From Desulfovibrio sp. G11 (lineage in GTDB: Bacteria > Desulfobacterota > Desulfovibrionia > Desulfovibrionales > Desulfovibrionaceae), in contig NZ_LT984798.1 of assembly GCF_900243745.1 (NCBI RefSeq), forward strand, positions 2,040,501 through 2,104,500: a stretch of DNA of 64,000 nt, written 5' to 3'. Of this stretch, positions 34,036 to 42,347 are shown piece by piece (the stretch's first letter is position 1; each line of letters opens with the position of its first letter). Below the pieces are notes generated by a model, which did no database searches, was not told the origin of the DNA, and worked only from the letters and a program-made list of their open reading frames with translations. The position numbers and the translations under genes were made by a program.

Positions 34036-37035
34036 CTACCAGTCCAGAGTCACCTTGAAGGCGCGGGCCAGATCATCCACATGTTCGTGGGCAATGACGC
34101 TGTCACCGGACTTCATTGTCAGATGGCTGTCTCCGGTCACTGTGCCGATACGGGTGCATATCTGCCACTGGCCCAGAGCGTCAAAGATCATGGCCAGATC
34201 CGGTTTGACACTCACAAGCAGGCGGCTGGCGCTTTCGCTGTACAGAAGCTCTGTCTTGTTCATGGCCTGGAAGGCAGGCACAGCATCCAGGTTGAGTTCC
34301 GCACCCAGGCGGCCGCCGATGCACATTTCTGCAAGGGCAACGGCCAGCCCGCCGTCCGAGCAGTCGTGGCAGGCGGAAATGGCGCGCTGCCCCATGAGGG
34401 CGGAAACAGCGCGGTAGCGCGCCATGGCTGTTCCGGCATCCACGTGCGGCACACGGCCGCCCTTGAGGCCCAGCTCATCGGCGGCTTCACTGCCCGCCAT
34501 TTCGCGCCACGTGCCGCCAAGCAGATAGATATGGTCGCCTTCTTTCTTGAAGTCCGAAGTCTGGGTGGCGGTAACGTTACGGATGACGCCCAGTATCGAA
34601 AAGAGCACCGTGGGCGGAATGGAGATGCGCTCGCCGCCGCCGGTGTAGTCGTTCTTCATCGAGTCTTTGCCCGAAATGCAGGGAACGCCGAAAGCCAGGC
34701 TGAACTGCCGCAGGGCGCGGCAGGCGCGCACAAGCTGCGCCAGCTTGTAGCGGCCATCCGGATTGGTGGGGCTGACCACCGGGTCGCACCAGCAGAAGTT
34801 ATCCACCCCGGCCAGGGCGTCGGGGTCCGCGCCCACAGCCACGGCATTGCGTATGGCCTCGTCCATGGCGTTGGCCATCATCCAGTAGGTATCATACTCA
34901 CTGAATTTGGGGCAGATGCCGTGGGAGATGACAAGGCCGGCATCGGATTCCAGCAGGGGGCGCAGCACACCCGCGTCGGCCGGGCCGTCACGCTTGACGC
35001 CCACCAGCGGCTTGATGACACTGCCGCCGCGCACTTCGTGGTCGTACTGGCGGATGATGTATTCCTTGGAGCAGATATTGAGGCGGCTGAGCATGCGCTT
35101 CAAAAACGCACCCTGATCGGCATCGGCCATATCCACGGTGATTTCTTTAACTTCCGGTGTTTTCCACACGGCTTCAAGCTCAAGCTGGGGCACCCCTTCG
35201 TGCATGAAGCTCATGGGCATAGAGGCCACAATGCGGTCATTGTAGCGCACTTCAAAGTAGCCGGACTCGGTGAAGGTCCCCAGGGCGGTGGCTTCCACGT
35301 CCATACGCGCGGCTAGGGCCATGAACTCGTCCAGCTTGGCGGGCGGCACGGCCAGGGTCATGCGCTCCTGCGCTTCGGAAAGCAGGATTTCCCACGGGCG
35401 CAGACCATCGTATTTAAGGGGAGCTTTGGCGATATCAAGCACACAGCCGCCCGTATCTTCGGCCATTTCGCCCACTGATGAGGACAGGCCCCCGGCGCCG
35501 TTGTCGGTAATGGCGTTGTACAGGCCGAGGTCGCGGGCGCGTATGATGAAATCATACATTTTGCGCTGGGTAATGGGGTCACCGATCTGTACGGCGGTGG
35601 CGGGGGAGCCTTCGTGCAGCTCTTCGGAGGAGAACGTGGCTCCGTGGATGCCGTCCTTGCCGATGCGCCCGCCGGTCATGACGATGAAGTCACCGGTTTC
35701 GGCTTTTTTGTACCAGCCGGGGCGGCCGTGCAGCTCAGCCGGGATAATGCCGACCGTGCCGCAATATACCAGCGGCTTGCCCAGGAAGCGCTCGTCGAAG
35801 ACAAGGGAGCCATTGACCGTGGGCACGCCGGACTTGTTACCGCCGTGCTCCACACCTTCGCGTACGCCTTCAAGCACGCGGCGGGGATGCAGCAGGCGCG
35901 GGGGCAGGGGCTTGTCGTGAAAAGGCGAAGCAAAGCAGAACACGTCTGTATTGCATACCAGTTCAGCGCCCATGCCCGTGCCCATGGGGTCACGGTTGAC
36001 GCCCACAATGCCTGTCAGCGCACCGCCGTAGGGGTCAAGCGCGGAGGGGCTGTTGTGGGTTTCTACCTTGATGCAGGCATCGTAGCCGTTGATAAAGGCG
36101 ATAACGCCCGCATTGTCCTTGAACACGGATTTGCAGTAATCGTTTTCGCCCATGCGCTCGCGCAGGATGGCCGTGGCATCGCGGATGCAGGTCTTGTAGA
36201 GGTTGTCCACCACTTCGCGGCGGCCGGTATCCTCATCGGTATACTCAATGCGCGAGGCAAATATCTTGTGTTTGCAGTGCTCGGACCACGTCTGGGCCAG
36301 CACTTCCATTTCCACGTCTGTGGGATTGCCGGGCAGGTCGAGGGCCTTGCGGCGCCGGGCTTCTTGCGGCGCGGAAAACTGGTCGCGGATGCAGTGCATT
36401 TCCTTGAGGTTCAGCGCCCAGGTGTTGGAGCGGCTGGCCTGCATGAGGGCTTCATCATCCATGTCGGAAAGGCCGATGGTTTCCACCGTATCGTTGGATT
36501 CGCCGGTAACTTGGGCGGCCTGCGCCTCAAAACCGGGATTGGCCTGCCATTCGTCACGGCTTTTGATGCGATAGCGCTGGATAAGGGTGTTGCACAGCAG
36601 GTCGCGGGTCAGCGTATCCACTTGCTCGCGGCTGAGCGGGGCGGCGGGATCGTTGACAATGCGGTATTGCACAGCCGTATATACGTGCAGGGAGTCGCGC
36701 GGTACGTCCAGCACCATGGCGGCCGTGTCGCGGGCGGTGCGGGCTTCGTTATCCGTCACGCCGGGGCGAAAGCCCACTTCCACATACCAGTCGGGCGTGG
36801 GATCTCCCGAAGGCAGTGGCTCAAGGGAGGCTGCCTGCAGGATGGGATCGTGCCAGATGCCTTCGTCAAGCAGACGTTTTACCTGGGATTCACTGAATCC
36901 TTCGGCCGTGAATACCTTGATCTGGCGCACTGAGCCTGTGGAAAGGTCAAGGGCCTTGCGCAGGTGCTGGGCCGTTTTGCGGCCTTGTGTATCGTCCAGT
37001 CCGGCGTGCAGGCCGGTTTCCACCCGGTAGAGCAT
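34036..37035 (-). CDS. purL: Phosphoribosylformylglycinamidine synthase, PurS-PurL fusion
   Basis: 999 aa. The first ~190 residues resemble tandem PurS-like halves (YRVETGLHAG..., WYVEVGFRPGVTDNEA), and the rest is the two-fold AIR-synthase-type PurL core: LAQTWSEHCKHKIF, ETHNSPSALDPYGGALTG, FSSEELHEGSPATAVQIGDPITQ and HDCSDGGLAVALAEM. There is no glutaminase domain, so a separate PurQ must supply ammonia. It performs step four of purine synthesis. It is last in the operon with a polyprenyl synthase, mqnB and a sugar dehydrogenase (25-base gap upstream). Confidence 0.93.
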   Translation of the reverse strand: MLYRVETGLHAGLDDTQGRKTAQHLRKALDLSTGSVRQIKVFTAEGFSESQVKRLLDEGIWHDPILQAASLEPLPSGDPTPDWYVEVGFRPGVTDNEARTARDTAAMVLDVPRDSLHVYTAVQYRIVNDPAAPLSREQVDTLTRDLLCNTLIQRYRIKSRDEWQANPGFEAQAAQVTGESNDTVETIGLSDMDDEALMQASRSNTWALNLKEMHCIRDQFSAPQEARRRKALDLPGNPTDVEMEVLAQTWSEHCKHKIFASRIEYTDEDTGRREVVDNLYKTCIRDATAILRERMGENDYCKSVFKDNAGVIAFINGYDACIKVETHNSPSALDPYGGALTGIVGVNRDPMGTGMGAELVCNTDVFCFASPFHDKPLPPRLLHPRRVLEGVREGVEHGGNKSGVPTVNGSLVFDERFLGKPLVYCGTVGIIPAELHGRPGWYKKAETGDFIVMTGGRIGKDGIHGATFSSEELHEGSPATAVQIGDPITQRKMYDFIIRARDLGLYNAITDNGAGGLSSSVGEMAEDTGGCVLDIAKAPLKYDGLRPWEILLSEAQERMTLAVPPAKLDEFMALAARMDVEATALGTFTESGYFEVRYNDRIVASMPMSFMHEGVPQLELEAVWKTPEVKEITVDMADADQGAFLKRMLSRLNICSKEYIIRQYDHEVRGGSVIKPLVGVKRDGPADAGVLRPLLESDAGLVISHGICPKFSEYDTYWMMANAMDEAIRNAVAVGADPDALAGVDNFCWCDPVVSPTNPDGRYKLAQLVRACRALRQFSLAFGVPCISGKDSMKNDYTGGGERISIPPTVLFSILGVIRNVTATQTSDFKKEGDHIYLLGGTWREMAGSEAADELGLKGGRVPHVDAGTAMARYRAVSALMGQRAISACHDCSDGGLAVALAEMCIGGRLGAELNLDAVPAFQAMNKTELLYSESASRLLVSVKPDLAMIFDALGQWQICTRIGTVTGDSHLTMKSGDSVIAHEHVDDLARAFKVTLDW

Positions 37036-37060
37036 TGGTGCTTCCTCGTACGGTTACAGC

Positions 37061-38026
37061 TTATTTTTTTCTGTCGCGCACATAGTCGGTCATTTTAAGC
37101 ATGACCTTGCGCTCTGGTCTGTCGGGCAGGCTATGCAGGGCACGCCTGGCCGCATCAAGAAAAGTGTCGGCCTGGCGGCGCACTGCCGTGTCAAAACCGG
37201 CCTCGCGTATGCGCAGGGCAACGGATTCGGCATCGGCCGCGCTCATGGCAAAACCGGCAAACGCCACGTCAAAGGCTTCGCGTTCTGCATCGTTCAGGCT
37301 GTCGCGGTAAAGACGCAGGGGCGGCGTCAGCTTGCCCTCGCGCACATCACCGCCTGTGGGTTTGCCTGTGGCGCTTTCGGGCGCAAAGTCCAGCGCATCG
37401 TCCACCATCTGAAAGGCCATGCCCAGGTTTTCGCCGTAGGCCGCAGCCGCAGCCACGCTCGCCTCATCAGCTTCGGCGGCCAGTGCGCCCATCTCACAGG
37501 CGGCGCGGATGAGCCACGCTGTCTTGCCGCGTACGATTTCTTCGTAATGCCCGGCGCTTGTATCCACGCGGCCCTGAGCAGCAATTTCAAGTATCTCACC
37601 TGCGGCCGTACGGCTGGTGGCCTCGGAAAAGCAGCGCGTAAGGCGAGGGTCGCCGCGCCGGGCCACCTGCGCGTTGGCCTCGGCCAGCAGGGCATCGCCC
37701 GCGAGGATCACGCTGGACACATTGTACAGGGTGTGGGCGGCGGGTTTGCCCCGGCGGCTCATGGCATTGTCCAGCACATCGTCGTGCAGGAGGGTGGCCG
37801 CATGCAGCATTTCAAGGGTGACGGCAAGGTCGTGTATGTCTTCACGGTCATGCCCGAGCAGGCGGGCGGTCAGCACGGTGAGAAGCGGGCGCAGACGTTT
37901 GCCCCCGGCTTCAAAAATGTGCCGCGTTACCGGACGTACCGGTTCGGGCAATACCTCCACAGCCCGGTCAAGGGCGCGGTTGATGGCCGGAAGTTCCAGG
38001 GCAATGCGTGCTTTGAGTTGAATCAT
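37061..38026 (-). CDS. Trans-polyprenyl diphosphate synthase
   Basis: 321 aa. The first Asp-rich motif is LLHDDVLDNA with RRGKPAAHT after it, the second is QMVDDALDF; GGKRLRPLL is the substrate loop. The small residue pattern before the first motif (EMLHAATLLHDDV) fits a long-chain (C35-C45) enzyme rather than a C15/C20 one. With mqnB just upstream it most likely builds the menaquinone side chain. Eight bases separate it from mqnB. Confidence 0.9.
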   Translation of the reverse strand: MIQLKARIALELPAINRALDRAVEVLPEPVRPVTRHIFEAGGKRLRPLLTVLTARLLGHDREDIHDLAVTLEMLHAATLLHDDVLDNAMSRRGKPAAHTLYNVSSVILAGDALLAEANAQVARRGDPRLTRCFSEATSRTAAGEILEIAAQGRVDTSAGHYEEIVRGKTAWLIRAACEMGALAAEADEASVAAAAAYGENLGMAFQMVDDALDFAPESATGKPTGGDVREGKLTPPLRLYRDSLNDAEREAFDVAFAGFAMSAADAESVALRIREAGFDTAVRRQADTFLDAARRALHSLPDRPERKVMLKMTDYVRDRKK

Positions 38027-38034
38027 TTCACTAC

Positions 38035-38811
38035 TCAGATGAGGTTAAGGGCGGGTAGCACCTGGGCAAGGGCTCGCAATGCGCCGGGAAAATCTTTTTC
38101 CTCTCTGGCGCGGGGACCCACCTTGTTGGACACGCTGCGTACTTCCACACAGGCGATGCCTTGGCGTGCGCAGGCATAAGCCACGGCAAAGCCTTCCATA
38201 TTTTCCAGATCAGCCTGATAGCGGCTCCGCAGATCCGCCGCGCGCGCAAAGCTTGCACTGACGCCCGCCACGGTCAGCGAGCGGCAAGGGGCCAGTGTGC
38301 CGTCATCACATCTGCCCCCGAACGGCGACAGGGCCTCAACGCCGCAAAGCGGCAGGCGGTCACGCACGGCCTCTCCTTGCGGGGGCTGCCACTGCGGAAA
38401 ACCAAAAGCCCCGGCAATAACGGTCTGGCCGTCATGCAGGCCATATTCCGGCCATATTTCCTCCTGCACCAGGCAATGGGAAAGCAGGGGGTGGCTTGCA
38501 AGGTCAAAAGCTCCGGCAAGGCCCACATTAAGCACTGCGCTTATGGGAGAGCCTTCGGCTTCGGCGCGGCTCAGGGCATGCCCCATGGCAAGGGCCGCGT
38601 TAACCGGGCCGATACCTGTAAGGCAGCACAGTGCCGCGCTTTTTTTAAGCTGTACGGGCCAGAGCCGCATTTCGGGCCATGCCGTGGCATCCGCAGTATA
38701 CCTCTCGGCCCCGTGTGCTCCGCCATGCCCCCCAGACGCGGAAGGCGGGGCAAAACCCGGCAGAAGGCCCCCCAGTTCCGGGCCAGTGGCAGCGCAGATG
38801 AGCAGGCTCAC
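38035..38811 (-). CDS. mqnB: Futalosine hydrolase
   Basis: 258 aa, nucleoside phosphorylase/MTAN fold. LLICAATGPELGG begins the family pattern, TGIGPVNAALAMGHAL is the purine-site loop, GLAGAFDL follows, and ENMEGFAVAYACARQGI with EVRSVSNKVGPR holds the catalytic region. It releases hypoxanthine from futalosine in the alternative menaquinone pathway used by many deltaproteobacteria. It has five bases to the gene above and eight to the gene below. Confidence 0.9.
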   Translation of the reverse strand: MSLLICAATGPELGGLLPGFAPPSASGGHGGAHGAERYTADATAWPEMRLWPVQLKKSAALCCLTGIGPVNAALAMGHALSRAEAEGSPISAVLNVGLAGAFDLASHPLLSHCLVQEEIWPEYGLHDGQTVIAGAFGFPQWQPPQGEAVRDRLPLCGVEALSPFGGRCDDGTLAPCRSLTVAGVSASFARAADLRSRYQADLENMEGFAVAYACARQGIACVEVRSVSNKVGPRAREEKDFPGALRALAQVLPALNLI

Positions 38812-38816
38812 GCGGT

Positions 38817-40130
38817 TTACAGCCTCCAGTAATCTATGCCCGCGCTGCGCATGGCAGCGGGGTCGAGAAAGCTTTTTACGTCCAGCACCACGGCCTTGTC
38901 CGGCTGGGCGAAAAGACTTTTTATGGCATCGGGGGACAATACCTTGTACGCATCGTGTCCCACTGCCAGGATAAGAGCGTCCAGGTCGCGCAGGTCGCTC
39001 TGCGGCAGCAGGGCCTGGCCGTACTCGTGCAGGGCTTCGGCGGGATCGGCCTCGGCATCGCTCACGAGCACCTGCACGCCGTAGTCTTCAAGTTCGCGGA
39101 TGACGTCCACCACGCGGGTATTGCGCAGGTCCGGCACGTTTTCCTTGAAGGTAAAGCCGAGAATGCCCACGCGCGCGCCGCTGATGACGCGGCCGCTCTT
39201 GATCAGGCGTTTGACCGTGCATTCGGCCAGGTATTTGCCCATGTTGTCATTGATGCGGCGGCCCGCCAGGATGACCTCGGGGTGAAAGCCCAGTTCTTCT
39301 GCCTTGTAGGTGAGATAGTAGGGGTCCACGCCAATGCAGTGGCCGCCCACAAGACCGGGCCGGAAGGGCAGGAAGTTCCACTTGCTGCCCGCGGCCTGCA
39401 GCACTTCAAGGGTATCAATGCCGAGGCGGCCGAAGATGATGGCAAGCTCGTTCATGAGTGCGATATTGAGGTCGCGCTGGGTGTTTTCGATAACCTTGGC
39501 GGCCTCGGCCACCTTGATGCTGGAAGCGCGGTGTATGCCCGCCGTGACCACAGAGCCGTAAACCTGAACGAGCAGGTCCGTGGTAGCGTCGTCGGAGCCG
39601 GAAACAACCTTGGTGATGGTTTCAAGGGTATGTACCTTGTCGCCGGGGTTGATGCGCTCGGGCGAGTAGCCCACGGTGAAGTCACGGCCGAATGTGAGGC
39701 CGGACTCGCGCTCAAGGATGGGGACGCAGATTTCTTCGGTAAGACCCGGATATACGGTGGATTCGTACACCACCACGCAGCCCTTGCCCATGTGGCGCCC
39801 CACGGTGGTGCTGGCTCCCACCACGGGAGTCAGGTCCGGCGAGCGGTGATCGTCTATGGGGGTGGGAACAGCCACAATAATGACGGCGGCCTCCCTGAGG
39901 TCGGCCGGGTCGCAGGAATAACGCACATTGGCGGCCTGCAGCCTGTGGTCGTCCACTTCGCGTGTGCGGTCGTGCCCGTCTTGCAGCTCCTTGATGCGCG
40001 GGGCGCTGATATCAAACCCCAGTACGCTCATCTGGCGCGAGAGGGCAACGGCCAGGGGCAGACCCACATAGCCGAGGCCGACGACGGCCAGGGTTTCTTT
40101 GCCTTGTTGCAGGGCCTCGAATGTCACCAT
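38817..40130 (-). CDS. UDP-sugar 6-dehydrogenase, TviB/WbpA type
   Basis: 437 aa. The NAD site is AVVGLGYVGLPLAVAL, TPIDDHRSPDLTPV is the loop of the UDP-HexNAc group, and the catalytic cysteine is in GGHCIGVDPYYLTYKA. GFTFKENVPDLRNTRV is the C-terminal signature. It oxidises UDP-GlcNAc or UDP-ManNAc-type sugars to uronic acids for surface polysaccharide. It heads the four-gene run with mqnB, and its ATG has AGGAATGAAATT upstream. Confidence 0.9.
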   Translation of the reverse strand: MVTFEALQQGKETLAVVGLGYVGLPLAVALSRQMSVLGFDISAPRIKELQDGHDRTREVDDHRLQAANVRYSCDPADLREAAVIIVAVPTPIDDHRSPDLTPVVGASTTVGRHMGKGCVVVYESTVYPGLTEEICVPILERESGLTFGRDFTVGYSPERINPGDKVHTLETITKVVSGSDDATTDLLVQVYGSVVTAGIHRASSIKVAEAAKVIENTQRDLNIALMNELAIIFGRLGIDTLEVLQAAGSKWNFLPFRPGLVGGHCIGVDPYYLTYKAEELGFHPEVILAGRRINDNMGKYLAECTVKRLIKSGRVISGARVGILGFTFKENVPDLRNTRVVDVIRELEDYGVQVLVSDAEADPAEALHEYGQALLPQSDLRDLDALILAVGHDAYKVLSPDAIKSLFAQPDKAVVLDVKSFLDPAAMRSAGIDYWRL

Positions 40131-40177
40131 AATTTCATTCCTTTACAAAACAGGCTTTTTTCGTCACCAAGAAAAGC

Positions 40178-40375
40178 ATGGACTTTGATATCGAACTTTT
40201 TTTCCGCGCCCTGGGCCTTGCCATCGTGCTTGAGGGACTGTGCTGGACGCTTTTTCCCGGTGGCATGCGCCGGGCTTTGCTGAGCATTCTTCCCCTGCCC
40301 GAAAGCCGTTTGCGTGTGGTCGGGCTGACGGCCCTGGCCCTGGGGCTGCTGGTCGTCTGGCTGGCTTCACGCTAG
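40178..40375 (+). CDS. DUF2065 family small membrane protein
   Basis: 65 aa with two hydrophobic segments (residues ~8-26 and ~46-62) joined by a loop with GGMRRALLSILPLPESRLRVVG. This matches the DUF2065/YjeT pattern, a family of unknown function found in many proteobacteria. Only 47 bases separate it from the divergent sugar dehydrogenase start. The ribosome site is weak (AAGAAAAGC). Confidence 0.8.
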   Translation: MDFDIELFFRALGLAIVLEGLCWTLFPGGMRRALLSILPLPESRLRVVGLTALALGLLVVWLASR

Positions 40376-40682
40376 GGCCATGTGCACACTGTCAAGCATC
40401 GTGGTGAGCGCTGTAAAACTTTGCGAAGTGTATTTCCAAAGCTGTAATGTTCCTGTGCCTGCCGGGCTGCCAGCTCAGGCGCTACTGCCTGTCGCGCCCA
40501 CATGCAGACAGTGTGCCGCGTGTTGCTGTAATGCGGCCTGAAAGTTTTTCTGTTCTTATGGATGCTGCTGCATCCGCTCCGTTGGCTGTGCGGCGCATGG
40601 TTTGCCGCCGTAAGAATGTCACGTGTTTTTTGCCATTTTTCCGGTGTCCGGCACGCTGCCCGGGATCGCCTGTGCCGGACGC
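40376..40682. other. Gap of 307 bases with a hairpin after menG
   Basis: No gene is recognised. GTCCGGCAC/GTGCCGGAC (40646-40680) lies directly after the menG stop; no U-tract follows on the minus strand, so termination by it is uncertain. Confidence 0.45.
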
Positions 40683-41438
40683 CTAGCGGGCCTTTTCGCC
40701 CACATGCAGGCAGACAATACCTGACGTGAGCTTCTGATACCATGCCTTGCTGAATCCGGCTTTGCGCATTTCTTTTTCCAGCTCAACGGCAGAGGGAAAC
40801 GCGCGGATAGTGTCCGCCAGGTAGGCATAGGCTGCGGGATCTTTGGAAAACATACGGCCCACACGGGGCAGCAGGTGGTTCAGGTACACATTGTACAGGC
40901 CGCCCCAGATGCGCTCGCGGCCGGAGCCGAACTCCAGGATACAGGCCCGCCCGCCTGGGCGCAGCACACGCAGCATTTCGGCAAAGGCCGTTTCACGCGG
41001 GATGATGTTGCGTATGCCGAAAGCGATGGTCAGGCAGTCTACCGAGGCATCGGGCAGAGGCAGGCGTTTGGCATCGGCCGCCACGGGCAGGATGCGCCGG
41101 GCATTATCGCCCTTGAGCTTGCGGCTGCCCTGCACCAGCATGGGAGGGCAGAAGTCCAGCGCAGGCACGAGAGCCGTGGGGTACTGGCGGCGGATGGCCA
41201 GGGATACATCCAGGGTTCCCGCAGCCAGATCGAGCACCACACCGCTTTCACCCAGCCGCACGTTGCGCGCCAGCACCTTGCGCCAGTGCTGGTCAAGGCC
41301 CAGGCTGAGAACGCGGTTGAGCAGGTCGTAAAAGCGTACAATGCGGCCGAACATGCCGGCCACGGCAGCATCATGTGGGGGCACGGGAGACGGGGACGAA
41401 GCCCTGTCCTGCTGCCCGGAAAGCCGAGAAGAGTCCAC
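40683..41438 (-). CDS. menG: Demethylmenaquinone methyltransferase (UbiE/MenG)
   Basis: 251 aa. MFGRIVRFYDLLNRVLSLGLDQHWRK is the usual N-terminus after a ~28-residue extension, VLDLAAGTLDVSLAI is SAM motif I, and AFGIRNIIPRETAFAEMLRVLRPGG plus LEFGSG are characteristic of UbiE. It adds the ring methyl group in the last menaquinone step. The start is a GTG at 41438, immediately after the TAA of the 56-aa gene (zero gap). With mqnB and the prenyl synthase nearby it covers late quinone synthesis. Confidence 0.93.
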   Translation of the reverse strand: MDSSRLSGQQDRASSPSPVPPHDAAVAGMFGRIVRFYDLLNRVLSLGLDQHWRKVLARNVRLGESGVVLDLAAGTLDVSLAIRRQYPTALVPALDFCPPMLVQGSRKLKGDNARRILPVAADAKRLPLPDASVDCLTIAFGIRNIIPRETAFAEMLRVLRPGGRACILEFGSGRERIWGGLYNVYLNHLLPRVGRMFSKDPAAYAYLADTIRAFPSAVELEKEMRKAGFSKAWYQKLTSGIVCLHVGEKAR

Positions 41439-41609
41439 TTATTTACCCTTGTTGTCCTGATCCGCGTCAACACCGATGGCCGTGCAGACCACCCGGTAGA
41501 CAGAGGGAAAGACCTCTGCAAAATTGCCGGGCGAAACCGTGCGTGTTTCAATAAACTTGGCGGTCAGTTCCTTGGCCACCTGCAGGGCTTCCTTGCGATC
41601 TTTATCCAT
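41439..41609 (-). CDS. Unknown 56-aa protein upstream of menG
   Basis: A small, acidic, soluble, mostly helical protein (MDKDRKEALQVAKELTAKFIE, then NFAEVFPSVYRVV). I know no function. GAGG lies before the ATG at 41609 and the stop abuts the menG start, so the two are surely co-transcribed. The composition is protein-like with no low-complexity run. Confidence 0.72.
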   Translation of the reverse strand: MDKDRKEALQVAKELTAKFIETRTVSPGNFAEVFPSVYRVVCTAIGVDADQDNKGK

Positions 41610-42347
41610 ACGGTCCTCGTGCCTCGTTACTGCCGTCCGGCCGCGCTGCCGGAAAACAAAACCCGCCCTTTGGGGAATGGCCATGACCCACAGCGGGCAT
41701 TGCCTGGACGGGAAAAAGAACGGAAACGAAAGCCCCCGCCCCCTTTTTTATATACGCACCGGGCATGTTCCCGGTTTGCTGCATGACACTACCCGTGGGC
41801 AGGCGCCCGCACGACTGTACCTGTGGCATGGCCTGTGCCGTGCTTCGCGGTCAGCTCGGTCGCTAAAAATACACCACCCCGCCAGGCTTTGGTCTTGAAC
41901 AAAACCGCATGCGGCGAACTTGGTGGGCAACTGTCCCATGCAGGAGAAATCGCGCAAGAGCATATGCGTTCCGCCTCTGCTTGGCAAGCCTGCCGCCGCC
42001 AGGACGGCACGGTTTGCCAGGCAGGAGCCGACCGCACCTGTGTTTTCGCACAGGGCAAAAACACAGGTTAGCGACACAGCCCCTCTTGACGCCGTGGCAC
42101 TTTGAAATGCCTGCACGCAGGTGGCGCCTCTCTGCTGCTTTTGCCTGCAGATTCCTTTCCACCGTAACGGCTGAAGCCTGCCTTGCAGACATGGCTTTGC
42201 GGTATTTTTCCCCGTACCGCTTGTCGCCAGGGAAATGCCCGGCAGGCCTGACACGCTTTACGGTGCGAATTTTTGCAAAAAACCGCACCGGGCAGATTGC
42301 CATTGCCAATGATTGTCCGCTCTTTTGCCCGAGCGCAGATCTCTTTG
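41610..42347. other. 738-base gap without a recognised gene
   Basis: It holds the promoter of the menG unit and the terminator of the 755-aa gene. Hairpins: ACCGGG/CCCGGT (41758-41775) and CGGTGCG/CGCACCG around an A/T-rich loop (near 42260-42290). Long frames on both strands here have a Cys- and Arg-rich, non-protein-like composition. A small RNA is possible but not shown. Confidence 0.4.

Noticed and set aside
33916..35316. 466-codon plus frame antisense to purL, and similar long antisense frames over prfB, mrcA and ilvB
   Set aside because: These are shadows of GC-rich genes: His/Gly/Ala-rich translations that mirror real genes on the other strand.
41748..42254. 168-codon minus frame in the gap between menG and the 755-aa gene
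   Set aside because: Cys-, Arg- and Ser-rich, no start signal, and other frames are equally open; it looks like GC-driven noise.
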